From Ascochyta rabiei (Eukaryota > Ascomycota > Dothideomycetes > Pleosporales > Didymellaceae): DNA of 64,000 nucleotides. Below are positions 52,380-64,000 of the stretch, one piece after another (positions within the stretch are counted from its first letter, which is position 1; each line of letters starts with the position of its first letter). The position numbers and the translations under genes were made by a program. Below the pieces are notes generated by a model. That model ran no database searches, was not told the DNA's origin, and saw only the letters and a program-made list of their open reading frames with translations. The stretch spans positions 744,001 through 808,000 of the forward strand of contig NC_082419.1 in the NCBI RefSeq assembly GCF_004011695.2, read 5' to 3'.

Positions 52380-54240
52380 ATAGAAGTTATTACCTTAAGC
52401 TACACATACTTAGAGAGTTAATCTATAATAACTAAGAGATAGCGCAGTGTATCCTTATTAGCCTAAGAAAGGTTAACTATAAAGTCTATTAAAATCTAGG
52501 ACTAAAAACAGTTAGTAATAGGCAATAGCTAGAGTAAGCCCTACTGTTAGCGCTGTAACATATACGTGCTAAAATAGTAGTAGTTATAGATATAACGCTA
52601 AATGTCCTATAACATCCCCTTCTAGTAGAAGTTATATCTAATAATATAGAATATAGCATTAGCACCTAGATAGCCTGTTAGGTTAGATTTATATGCCCTT
52701 TAGATTATTGTAGTTATAAGTAGCTTCTAACGCAGAACCTATATAACTCTACACTACAGCAGCGTACTATAAGCACTAAGCGTATAATCTATAATTTACT
52801 AGGTAGTCTTAGCCTTAGGAGGGAATTAGCAGGCCCTATTATAGATAGTAGACAGGCGTACTATATGCCCTACATCCTACTAAACGCCTTTATTCTAAAG
52901 TAATTGCATGTGCATATTAATAAAAATCAGGGGTATACTAGAGCCTAGTATACTAATTACTAATACTAAAACTAGGGTTATTATCCTATAGACCTCCCCT
53001 AACCTCCTATTATAGTCCTGTTCCTAGCAGCTTAGTACATCTAGTTAGGCTGCTAGGTGTCCTAGGCAGAAGCAAAGGTAGAAACAGAACTTTAACAGCT
53101 CCTCTGCCTATTAGTGCTGCCTCTTACTTAGCCTACGCGCTGTTATAAAGTACTAGAGGTTCTTATAGTTAGTTAGGATAGTAAACAGCCTAGCAACAGA
53201 CCTTAATTTAGCTGCCTAGACCTTTAGGCACTTTATAACAGCAGTTAACTCCTTATTATAAATAGTGTAGTTCTATTATTCTGTTATAAGTATAGCAGAG
53301 TAGTATGCTACTAGGCAAAGCACCTTCCTATACTATTAAGAAAGGCAGCTACCTAGCGCCTTACTAGAGCAGTCTGCCTCTAATAGTGTTTCTTACTTAG
53401 AGTCCTACTAGGCTAGAACTAGTTCTGTTATAAATGCGTTCTTTAGCTAGTAGAACGCTGCGTCCTCCTCCTACTCCTACCTAAACAGGATATCATTCCC
53501 TGTAAGTTAATTAAGTAGGGCAGCAATATTAGAGAAGGCTAGGATAAAGTCCTAGTAGAAGTTAGTAAACCCTAGGAAACTGCAGACCCCACGTAAAGAC
53601 TATAGGGCTTCCTAATTATAGATAGCCTTAACCTTCTTAGGATTAGGATAAATATCATTTCTAGCTTCTATAATATATCTTAGGTAGTGTACTTCCTTTA
53701 TTATAAATACGCACTTCTTAAAATCTAAATACAGCCCTATATTGCGTAGGAGTATAAGGACTCTACTAACCTTCCCTAAGTAGTCTGTCCTAGACCTACT
53801 ACTATAAACTAGGACATTATCTAGGTACGCAGTAGCATAGTTACCTTATATCTCTTAAAGCGCGCTGTTAATGTAACGCTGGAAGGACGCTAGTGCTCTA
53901 GCCAGGCTAAACAGGTAGACTAGCTACTTAAAAAGCCTAAAACAGGTACAGAACGTAGTAAGGAACTTATCTCCTTCTACAACACAAATCTAGTAAAATA
54001 CTAAGTAGATATTAACCTTAGAAAACTAGCAGGCACCCCCTAGTGTACGTAAGGTCTCCTTAATAAGAGGGAGCAGGTACTAGTTAGTAATTGTAATGCT
54101 ATTAAGTGTGTAATAGTCTACGCACATACACCACCTACTAAAGGACTTTTTAACTAGTAGGACTAGGGCCCCTGCTAGGGAAGAGGAGGCGTAGATCTAC
54201 CCCTTGTCTATTAGTGCTAACACCTGTTTCTATAGCTTAA
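52380..54240 (-). pseudogene. Gypsy pol remnants (reverse transcriptase and integrase)
   Basis: On the minus strand at about 54240-54040, fragments read ALIDKG-stop-IYASSSLAGALVLLVKK then MCVDYYTLNSITITN: RT domain start. At about 53835-53795, YATAYLDNVLVYSS is the RT YxDD box with Asp now Asn, as RIP would give. At about 52520-52400, ILIDFIVNLS then DTLRYLLVIID-stop-LSKYV matches the Gypsy integrase core around its second Asp. Interspersed stops fit G:C to A:T changes at Trp, Gln and Arg codons. Confidence 0.85.
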
Positions 54241-56317
54241 GTAGCTAGTCCCTTAGCATGTTGTACAGAGGGCCCTAGGGTAGAGGCTTCTCCTTTCTAG
54301 ACTAGTTGCGTTGTAATTGTATACAGTAATCTATCTAGCCCCTATATAGGGGAAGGCTAAAGGCCTTACTCTTATTAAATAGGTCCTAAAACTAGACTAA
54401 CTTAGGGGGAAGATAGTCTACCTCCTCTGCCGTCCCTTACGCTCCTAGGGATTAAACTAAAAGGATTTTAGTAATATTGTAGAGGCTTATAGAGACACAC
54501 CAGTCCCTAGGCAGGTGCTTCTAGAGCCTATTAGCTAGGGTCTTATTAAACTTAGTTACTAATAGGAGAGCTATGTAAATGTTTGCTGTATACTGTAAGA
54601 ATTTATAGATAATAAGGTTCCCTACCTATTATATCCTTAGTGTGCCCTTTTCTATATCTAATACTACACCCTCTTGTTAGAGCGAGGGCTTCCCTAAAAT
54701 AATATCCTAGCTTAGACCTAGCACTACATAGGCTACAGCCTGTAAGCGCTACCTGTCTAAGTTATACCTAAACAGGACTAAATAGGAGATTACAGACTTT
54801 CTACTAGTGTCTACTGCTTATACTAAGTGTTGTAGCAGCACCTTAATAACGTCTCCTCCTAAGTGCGCAGCAAAGTTATTACTTACTACGCTAAAGTATT
54901 TACACCCTAAGTCTACTAGCATATTAGCCTAAATTGCCCTATTAATAAATAATAGAATGTAGAATAGGGGTTGGCTATAGAGTCTGTAATAGCTCCCCTA
55001 GCAGCCTATAATGCCTCTACACTAGTAGTCTCCTCTGCTAATATACTTCTACAGCGCTTCTAACTTAGACTTATATTAGGAGTAGCTAGTTTCCCCTATA
55101 TAAACTAGCCTATTTCTTACCTAAGATTATTACTGCCTACACTATAGTTACTACTATGTTAGTATAATCCTAGTAAATATATCCCTTTTTACTGTAACAG
55201 GTACATAGGTTAGCCTCCTAGCGTTGCTAAAATACCTTATTAGGAACCTATGTAGCCTAGTTAGGAGCAGACTACTTCTAACCCCTACGCTTAGCACTGC
55301 TGCTAGTGCAAACTGCAGACATAACTGTTATCTTAATATTACTGTCCTTATTATGCTTAGGCAGCGCCTAGGTAGGAGTGTAGCGCAGCTAGTTTTCTAT
55401 AGCTATAGTCTTAATGTCTACAGTAATAGACTTATACTCTATAACAGCTACATTATAATCTATATAAGTTACTCCTTAGTTTATTACTATATTATAGATA
55501 TTTACGTTTAGTGCCTAGTAGAGCTTTAATAGGCGTTGTTCTCTGTCCTAATAGAGGCTGCTACTTTACACTAGTAGCTGCTTAAACTAGATAAAAAAGT
55601 CTAAGAACAACTTGTTAGGACCTTAACAGACGCTTTCTAGTTTCGCCTAGGCCTATTCCTAGCTGTAGTTATTGCTGTAGCAGAATTCTAGGTATACTAG
55701 GAAGTCCTCTAGGCTCTACACGCCTTAGGTACCCCTAATCTTATAGAATAGAGCTATATCTTATTATACAGACGTACTAAGCTAGAACTATATAAAGGTA
55801 AACATGTCCTATAGCCTACTAATAAAGGACGCGTCTACCTATAGCTTATATTCTATTATAACCTACTATACCTTAAATAAGGATTTGTTCCTAGTAAAGG
55901 CCTTGCCTATAGGAAGAGGTTTTCTATAGGCTGTAGACGTCTGCATAGGGGTATATAGGCCTAGGGTAGACGCTAAAAACAGTACTTTATAAGGTAGGTT
56001 AGGGGCTAGGGTAGACGTTAACAGGTACAGCGTTGCTTCTAAGGAGGATAATAGGACTATAGACGCAGGTCTAGTACAGGTGTTAGCTGTTTATACTAGA
56101 GACTCTATAAATATATATATATTAGAGTTATTGCGCTTAAGTAATACTATACGCTTATTAGCAGCTAATAAGGCTTACTATAAGTTTGTTATAAACTATA
56201 ATATCTAGGCTATAAATTTCTAAAGGGTTAAGGGGACAGATTTGCCTAAGGGGTTATTCTAGGAGCTGGATAACATAGTACAAGTGCTAGCTGTTCTCCT
56301 AGAAGAAGAGATACAAA

Positions 56318-56472
56318 TGTTATAGACTAGCCTTAGAGTAGAATGTAATAAGGGTTAATATAGTATTATATCTCTTAAGGAGGTAACATGTTGCACGTCC
56401 TTCTAATATGTCTGTAGGGCACGTAACCGCCCTATCTTGCTTAAGGCTTAGACAAGGTCTAAGCCTATAACA
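56318..56472 (-). repeat. Gypsy 5' LTR (right copy)
   Basis: 155 bp, same ends as the left copy, followed by TSD TAAAG. Contains CTTAAGGAGGTAACATG and GGCTTAGACAAGGTCTAAGC, a hairpin-like inner repeat present in both copies. Confidence 0.92.
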
Positions 56473-56477
56473 TAAAG

Positions 56478-57358
56478 TGCTTAAGCATGTATGTAATTAC
56501 GTTACCTAGTAAGTTAAACAGACACCTAAAGTACTAGCTGCTGTTTAAAAGGTATATAAACCCTTAGCTTAACAAGTATTTTTAAGTAACTTTATTAAAC
56601 ATAGATATTGCTAAGAGTAACGTAAAGGCCTAAAGGCAAATGCTATTAGGGTAGGTTATACTTCTCTAAAGCAAGATTAGGCACATACTAACAGATTCTA
56701 AGCAGAAATAACATCTACCTCCTTATTAACTAGCGTAGCAAAGAAGAGATCTATCTTATTCTTGTTCCTAATACTAAGCAAAAATTAGTTCCCTAACGCT
56801 AGACACTAGAGGCCCTAAGCATTCCACACTTGCAGCTTATAGAATGAAATGCAACAACTTAAGCCACTTAAGTCTCTAAGAATTATAATCTCTGTTTATA
56901 ACAGGTATAGTAGTTTATAGTAGTTTGTAGAAAAGGGAACATACTTCTACTAAGAGCTTTATAGTTATTAACAGTTAGTTATACTAAAGGTTAAAGGAAT
57001 TAAGAATAGGGAATAAACTTTGTTTAAGGAGAGTTACTAACTGCATAGAAACTCCTGTAGTAGAATTATCTTTTATAGACATGTGGTGTTTACCTTTCTA
57101 TTAGTTTATAACATTCTACTATAAGTATACTTTTACTTTAAGTATATAATATATCTCTCCTATAATATAGTTATGTTAAATTCCTTATAGTTATATAAGT
57201 AAGCGTTTTACTACTATAGATTAAGACTATAAGGTGTAGTATAAGCTAGTAAGTAGCTTTAGTATTTGCTTAGGTGTAGGATTAGGTATACGTAAACTTA
57301 AAGTTAGAAGTTAGAAGCTAGACAATATAAATAATAGCCTGTAGAATTTATATTGTAT
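56478..57358. other. AT-rich spacer between the two retrotransposons
   Basis: About 880 bp of RIP-like DNA. No gene or complete element seen. Probably older repeat DNA into which both elements inserted. Confidence 0.5.
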
Positions 57359-57363
57359 AAGGG

Positions 57364-57525
57364 TGTCAGATAACTAACCTTGCCAAACCAAGTTAAGGGG
57401 TTGGGGTTAACCTTAGTTAACTTAGGGGCTAGCGACACACACACATAAAATTAGCCATTAAGATAGATAATTATTAATTAATTACCTTTATTATTATCTT
57501 TGCATATTAAGCATATTATCTAATA
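57364..57525 (+). repeat. Copia 5' LTR
   Basis: 162 bp. Contains CTTAGGGGCTAGCGACACAC and TTAGCCATTAAGATAGATAA. Its terminal CA has become TA, a RIP-type change. Confidence 0.93.
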
Positions 57526-60500
57526 ATTAAGAGTCTTACTAACACTACTAAAAATACCCTTCCAATATATTACTATTAACAATGCGTAATTTAATAATAA
57601 TTCTTATATATTATATAACCTACACATCTTAGTTATATTAACTATAGACCTACTACGACTCTCTAGACGTATAGGAGAAGATAGACCTAAACTAGACTAT
57701 CCCTCTAAGGACTAAGCTATAAGTACCTAACGCTCTAGACATTACTAACTATAAGAGGAGGCTAGCCCTTAGCAATAATAGATAAGGAAACTCTTAGCTT
57801 CTAGAAATCCTATCTAAACTATTAGCTAACAGCCTAAAGGTATAGAAGGAAGATAATAACTATTAGAAGAGCTGCCTTAAATCCTATAAGATAGGAGATA
57901 GAGACTACTATAAGGAACAAACCACCCTAGACAAGGTAGTAATATTTATCTAAAGCTTAGTATTACCTTACCTTATAAAGAACTGCTTCTACCTAGGTAA
58001 ATTAATTTAAACATAGCTTATTAGCCTTAAATATATAGTTAGTATTAATGCTAAAGAAGAATAATTACGTGCACGCTACTAATACCTAGCAGCCCTTAAA
58101 CTAATAAGATAACCTAGAAGCTAGAATACCTAGCTCCTTAAGTATAACTATGCTGTAACTAATACTAAAACTAAGGGTGTTACTAAAATATATAATATAC
58201 AAGACACTATCTAAGACTTCTTAGGCTTAGTAATAAAAATAGCACTAACCTAGCTAATAATATTCTAGGACTATAGTAGATATGAATAAGATATAACTTA
58301 TAAAGAAATAATAAAATACTTCTAAGAGTATATAAGTAAGTACTACTTTAAGGGGAGATAGTAAAGGGGCGCCTTTGCTATAGGGAACAACTTAACTCTT
58401 GATACTAGTAGTAAATCTACCCTAGACACTAATAGGGATGCCTCTTATGTTGTTAAAAACGCATTATCTACTCCTACTACACAGGGGAGTTAGGGAAGAC
58501 CTTGTTAAAAACAGAATATTAGTTAAATAACTATATCTAAGCAGTCCCTAAGAGGGGATACAGCAGCAGCTAGAGGAGCAAAATGCTCTACTTGAAGACA
58601 ATGCTATAGACTAGAAGATTACTACTACGTCTATAAAGATAAAATACTAGAATAGTTTACCTTATATAATAGAATTGCTAAGATAGTATAATTTAGGATA
58701 GAACAAAATACTAACCTTTAAGATTAGGTTAGATCTGCAAAATAAGCTTACACTAAGACAGTAGCTATTAAGACATCCTAAATACTAGAGGCACCTCTAG
58801 GATAACTACAGAGATAGAAGATATTAATAATTAATATAAGTCTAGTTAAAGAATTATATTATATAGAGCTACTAAGCTACCCTCTTAGGAACTCCTTTAT
58901 TCTTAACTTAGGATTAACAATCTATATTATAAACAATAAGGACTAGATATAGGGCCTTACTCTACCTATATTAAATAACTACCTATAGGCAGTAAACTCC
59001 TAGGTATAAATATAGGGATATAGCACTGTCTATCTCTATCTATTAAATATAAGCTAACGAACTACTCTTAAACTACATAATATAGCATAGTGCCTAGACA
59101 TACTTTGCAACCTTGTCTTTTTCTAACAACTACGTTAACAGGGTATCTAGTAGGACACAAAAGGAGATATAACTTAGCTTAGACAAGTAGACAATATAGC
59201 TATTACATCCTTAGAAAAACAATATAGATAATAGGTACTTAGGGAACAGCTATAAACAGCGTTTGTAATATAATTAATACAAAGCTAAACACCTAAGACT
59301 GCTACTGCTCCGCTATAGCACAAGCGAATAGGGCACCCTAGAGCTGCTACTATTAAACACCTTATCTAACCATCTTAGGGGGTAAGAGTTAGAGGTATTA
59401 CTACAGTCTAATATAATGCTTACAGACAGGCTAAGACTAAGAAGTAAATTAGTTAAATACTACAAATAAGTAATAAAGGACTAGAAGAATGTATAGTAAT
59501 TAACTTCTACTTATCTAAAGAAGGAAGCTTTACTAAGGAAAAGAGCTAATTGCTTGCTGTTAACAGGCAATCTAGCTTCCTCTAGGACCTCTATTTTAAA
59601 GATAATTAACTAGGAAAGATAATTATCTACTTTCTAGACACTCTTATATAATTCCTGTTGAAACAATATAAGATCTAGGTTAAGGTAATTAAGTGTAATA
59701 GTAAAATTACTATAATAAAACTAGAAGTATTGCAATAGTTTGCTGCATATTTAATTAGGCTTAAGCCTTCTGTACAAGACACTTAAGCATAGAATAGAGG
59801 TGTAGAACGCTTAGGGGGTATAATAAAAGATAAGGCATGCACTATAAGATTAGACGTAAACCTACTATAGGAGATATAGCTAGAGATTATAAGGGCAGTA
59901 GTATACTTACACAACTAAATACTAAGGTTATTAAATAACTAGAAAATACCCTATAATATGTTCTTTACCTATACAGCTTAACTAGCTAGCTTAAATATAT
60001 AAAGTAGGAAACTAAACTAGGTATATCTAAAAGTATATAGATATAAAGCCTTTACTCTTACAAGTAACACCCTTTAAGGAAAATTATAACTCTGGTAACT
60101 AGACCTAAGAGCATACGTAGGATACCTAGTAGGATACTAATCCTTAAAAATATATTAGATATAGATTTTAACCTTAGTAAAAGTTATTAGCATAAGAGAT
60201 ATAATCTTTAATAAGGATACTGTGTTTAGTTGCTAGACTTAGGACCTAATAGACAACCTTATATACAGCACTCTTAAAGAGATAGTAATATAGACAAGAA
60301 GCGTAGAGTTTCTGCCTCTACCCTAAAATAAGGCTAAAATCTAGTTATTCTATAAGGACAACACTATTACATACTTAAATACTATAGAAGATTAACTAGG
60401 ATATAATAATAGACAGAAAGCTAGACATATATATCTAACTCCTCCTCTAACTCTGCTACTAGTTACGTTGTTAATAAACACGTTGTTGTTATCCTAGTTA

Positions 60501-60879
60501 GCAAGAGGTAACAGCTAATTAGGAGTGGGCAGGTGGTACTAGTTAACTGCTAATTAGTTAGAATTAACGCTAGCGTAATCTTAAGGAACTTTATAAACTA
60601 TCCTTTCGAAAGCTGTATTTATAGCTAGTATATAAGGCAGATGCATAGGCACATACTACGGCAATAATATTAATAAGGCTAGGTTAGGACAAATGCTAAT
60701 AAAGGGGCTTAAGCCTTATTAAAGCTAACTCCTACTAGAGCTAACAGCATAATTAAATATAGAGGACTACCTGCTTTACAAATGATTTAAAGAAGCTAAG
60801 CAAGAACACCTTAGTAGCTATTAGAACATAAAGTTATAGTCTAAAGTACCCCTTATAAAGACTAAGGTAACACAATACT

Positions 60880-62010
60880 AGATACTTAATTATATGTAGG
60901 TATACACGTACAAGCTTAATAAGAACTACTACCTACTTAAATATAAGGCGCGACTAGTAGTCTAAGGTAACTAGTAATAAAACATTACTTCTAAAGATAC
61001 CTACGCAGTAACACTAGCTAGTAGGTCCTTTAGAATGCTTATAGCAATTTCAGCAGCACATAACCTAGAACTTAGGTAGTTTAATGTTATAAATACTTTT
61101 ATTTATATATTAATTAATAGAGAAGTTTATATAAGGATGCTATGTAGGTATTAGAAACTAGGTATAGTCCTACAGCTACATAAGGCACTATATAGACTAA
61201 GAATCTCTCTACACCTTTAGCAGAAGGAATTTATATCTACTCTAACAAGCTATAGATTTGTAGTTATTCCCTATAAACCCTAATACTTACTTAAGAATAG
61301 AGTTACTATCTTCTTCTATGTAGACAATATTATTATAGCTTATTACCTAACTAGAAAAATAAGGCAGATAAGGCCCTTAGCTATATTACTAACAAATACT
61401 CTGTTACAGGAGGAAACAATCTGTAATAGTTCCTAGGAGTAGAGATAACCTAAGATTAAGACAACCTAAGGATCCTTCTCTTACAGGCGTTATATATTAA
61501 CAAAATTAGCTTCCTAGCAGATAAGACAGACATACAACACAACACACTAATATTAAGCATTAAGCTTCTACTAAATAAAGGGGAAGCTGTAGCATCAGAA
61601 ATTAACAAATACTAGAGAAAGATTAGATCTCTCCTCTTTACTGTGGTCACTACTAGGCCTAACATTGCCTTTGCCACATCTAGGCTGGCACGATTTCTGA
61701 CTAACCCTAGACAGCAGCACTATAACGCAGCAGAATAAGTACTATTGTACCTACAAGGGACATAAGACCTATCCCTTACCTTTAGAGGCAACAAGCACCT
61801 AGTAGTTGCTAGCAATGCATTATTTGCTAATAATACTCTTAATGGGAAGAGCTTCTAAGGATATACTATTAAACTATATAGAGGACTTATTACCTAGAGA
61901 GCTAATAAATAAGACACAGTTACTACAGTAACAACTAAAGCAGAGCTACTTGCCCTAGCATAGGTAGCTAAGGAAGCTATCTTTATCTTACAACTATTGT
62001 TAGAACTTAG
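60880..62010 (+). pseudogene. Copia pol remnants (reverse transcriptase and RNase H)
   Basis: At about 60895-60975 the frame YTYKLNKNYYLLKYKARLVV is the Copia RT N-terminal signature. At about 61312-61345, FFYVDNIIIAY is the YVDD box with Asp now Asn. At about 61795-61990, VVASNALFANNTLNGKSF, GYTIKLYRGLIT and DTVTTVTTKAELLALA match the Copia RNase H. Stops at former Trp and Gln codons interrupt all of these. Confidence 0.87.
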
Positions 62011-62392
62011 CATACACCTCTTATAATAAAAAATTACTATTTAATATAATAATACCTAGACTATCTACTTAATAAATAAGGAAGTCTTAAAACTCTAAAC
62101 TAAACTACGACATATAGACATTTATAACTACTAGCTGTAATAAGAGGTAAATAAAGGCACTATAATAGTAACCTATGTCCTATCTACTAAGATGTTAGCT
62201 AACAGACTTATAAAGGCTCTACTTGTAAGCAATTAGTTAACCTTTCTAAGGTAGCTAGGACTAGAGAAATGTACTGAACAAAGAAAGCTAGCTAACACCT
62301 AGATAGAATTACTTAACTAAAAGCTTGCTAACCTAGAGGTATAATAAGAGCTAATTATGTCTAGCTTTAATAGGGCCTTAAAGCTAAGGGGG

Positions 62393-62556
62393 TGAGTCAG
62401 ATAACTGACCTTGCTGAACCAAGTTAGGGGGTTAGGGTTAACCTTAGTTAACTTAGGGGCTAGCGACACACACACATAAAATTAGCCATTAAGACAGATA
62501 ATTATTAATTAATTACCTTTATTATTATCTTTGCATATTAAGCATATTATCTAACA
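62393..62556 (+). repeat. Copia 3' LTR
   Basis: 164 bp. It matches the 5' copy apart from an AG insertion after the first two bases and about seven transitions. Ends in canonical CA, followed by TSD AAGGG. Confidence 0.93.
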
Positions 62557-62561
62557 AAGGG

Positions 62562-64000
62562 TAATATCTTAAATTACATAACTGTACGCCCTACTTATTA
62601 GCACTTTATCTTTTAACCTTATAGCCTATGTTATTTAAACTAACTACACTTCTCCTAACTTCTCTGTAAATAAGAAACGTTATCTCTTAAGTCTTTACTT
62701 CTTTTTCTGTTTAATCCCTCCTTTCTATTACCTTTGTTGCATCTTCCCTGCATTACATTCTCTCCTTCCTCTAGCACTGCTAGCCATTTCAGTGCCTTCT
62801 TGTTGTTCTTGGCTGCAGTAGCAATGCATTCTCGCAAACAAATAATAGCGTTTATCTTACATTAGTAAGAAGGCATGTCTTTTATACCTACTACTTGTAA
62901 TTAGATTAGCTAGGTCTATTAAGATTCTTATTAAGACATATAAGGCCAAGAACTGTAAGCTAGTTTAGCTATTTTAAGCAGACTCTTTATACCCTTATTG
63001 TTTCTCTAGTCTACTTAAGCGCTTGTTTTACAGGGTGCTAGTAACTGCGTATTAAGAGGGGCTAGTAGGGTAGGAGCTAAGCTGTCTTCTGCAACATTAG
63101 CTACTTAAAAGAGTATTTTAGGTTTATCTAAAGGCAGCTAGCAGTATTAGTAGCTTTTAGAGCTAGGAGCTTAGTATAACACATACTAGCATCTAGTTAA
63201 AGTCTAGATCTTCTACTATTATTATTAAATCCTAAGAACTTATTTTAGAGTAACAGTAGTAGAGAGTAATGTTTAGAGAAGAGAAGAGATATCTTTAAAA
63301 GTAAAGTAGAGGACCTATAGAGTTTAGGTTTAATAATAAAAGGGCTGTATATACCCTGTGTCCTGCTACTAAGCTTATATCTAGCACTCCCTACACCTTC
63401 TTTTTAATATATTCTTATAGTACGCTAGCTAGTAATGTATAATATCTAAGTTTCTATATAATGCCTAACATCTGTGCAGATATAGCATACAGTGCCATTT
63501 AAGCTCCTCTAAAACATCTGTGCACTTAATTATGGTAAGAGATGCTTGTAGCTTATTAATTGTAGATCTATAATCAGAATATCCTAGTTACTCTGCTATC
63601 CTTCTTTACATGTATCCCCTGTCTAGACCTAACTCAAATTGCTCTCTCTCTTCGCGCAAGGGACGAAGGTCTAAGTGCGGTGACCGCAGCTTTACTCTAA
63701 GAGCGGGCATAAGCAGCAGCACCGTTTGCTATAAGACGCGAAGAGCTTCTAGTACAGCCAACACCTACTCTTTCCTACGTCTTTCTGTTAAAAGTATCCT
63801 ACAAGGCTACTACAGGATTTAGTAGTTTTATCTACGTAAGGGTTTATGTGTTACTACTTAGCGCTACATATAGAGGCGCTGTCCTTCTAAAAATAAAGTA
63901 GGTTAAGCGCAGTAATAGTGCGCCTTTTTACAATTCTACTCTAATAAATAGCTGCCTTGCTAGACTGTTATAACCTGTAATACTATAATACTAGTAACAC
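62562..64000. other. AT-rich DNA to the window end, one GC-richer patch
   Basis: RIP-like. Two short open stretches occur: 62655-62837 (-, AATAAKNNKKALKWLA-like basic helix) and 63610-63822 (+, Ser/Arg-rich). The 63640-63760 patch retains CpG and CpA (CTTCGCGCAAGGGACGAAGG ... GTGACCGCAGC). Probably remnants of further elements; not assigned. Confidence 0.45.

Larger units (their letters stand above)
49255..56472 (-). mobile_element. Gypsy-type LTR retrotransposon, RIP-mutated
   Basis: 7218 bp with two 155-bp LTRs (49255-49409, 56318-56472), each starting TGTTAT and ending ATAACA. Target duplications are CAAAG (49250-49254) and TAAAG (56473-56477), differing by one CpA to TpA change. A purine tract (inverse of ACCTCCTTTCCCTATCTC, 49410-49427) lies inside the left LTR, and Pol remnants read on the minus strand with RT to the right of integrase. 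The element therefore runs right to left in Gypsy order (RT then integrase). Every frame is full of stops. The LTRs are short for a Gypsy element. Confidence 0.9.
57364..62556 (+). mobile_element. Copia-type LTR retrotransposon, RIP-mutated
   Basis: 5193 bp. The 5' LTR is 57364-57525 and the 3' LTR is 62393-62556. LTRs start TG and end TA (5') or CA (3'). Perfect 5-bp target duplications AAGGG lie at 57359-57363 and 62557-62561. A polypurine tract AAGCTAAGGGGG abuts the 3' LTR. RT and RNase H remnants lie near the 3' end, the Copia order. The LTRs differ by a 2-bp indel and about seven transitions. All frames carry many stops, so it is not autonomous. Confidence 0.92.
40956..64000. other. AT-rich, RIP-like compartment
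   Basis: From about 40.96 kb the sequence changes to TA-rich DNA in which CpA/TpG are scarce over long stretches, while CTA, TAG and TAA are very frequent, so all six frames are full of stops. This is the pattern left by repeat-induced point mutation (CpA to TpA on both strands), a known process in filamentous ascomycetes. It extends to the window end. The clear exceptions, with less mutation, are 42.45-43.1 kb, the 43.85-46.4 kb pseudogene region, parts of the hAT-like element and 63.6-63.8 kb. Confidence 0.85.

Overview
The window looks like nuclear DNA of a filamentous ascomycete. Genes are split by 45-100 bp GT-AG introns with CTAAC/CTGAC-type branch sites, and the set includes formin, formate dehydrogenase, a hybrid histidine kinase and fungal-only families. 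The style resembles Dothideomycetes/Pleosporales, but that placement is inference. The DNA has two sharply different compartments.

(1) 1 to about 40.95 kb is an ordinary, dense, single-copy gene region. In order: end of a lysine-rich protein gene; ER glucosidase I (GH63, -); spliceosomal SNRNP27 (-); Elongator subunit Elp5 (-); a divergent SDR-like protein (+); two tail-to-tail genes for small secreted cysteine-containing proteins (9.2 and 10.7 kb); a BTB protein (-); NAD formate dehydrogenase (+); a small membrane protein (-); a 1774-aa formin (+); two nuclear/hypothetical proteins (-); a GAF-hybrid histidine kinase (+); a hypothetical protein (+); and a divergent pair of metal transporters, a DxxxD/DxxxD (Mn-type) CDF (-) and a ZIP (+). 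Exon joins were worked out by eye. Every complete model given here closes in frame.

(2) About 40.96-64 kb is AT-rich, TA-rich and full of stop codons, with CpA/TpG scarce in most stretches, as expected after repeat-induced point mutation (RIP). It contains no intact gene that I can support. It holds a chromodomain-protein pseudogene broken by RIP-type stops (43.9-46.0 kb), a 1144-bp hAT-like non-autonomous element with 8-bp target duplications and a nested palindromic core (47,986-49,129), a 7.2-kb Gypsy element on the minus strand (49,255-56,472, 155-bp LTRs, 5-bp TSD), and a 5.2-kb Copia element on the plus strand (57,364-62,556, about 163-bp LTRs, 5-bp TSD).

The gene-rich part encodes housekeeping functions (ER N-glycan trimming, splicing, tRNA-modifying Elongator, polarised growth, formate oxidation, metal balance) plus two likely secreted proteins. 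The most unusual structures are the foldback hAT-like element and the RIP-killed chromodomain gene, both in the AT-rich compartment.
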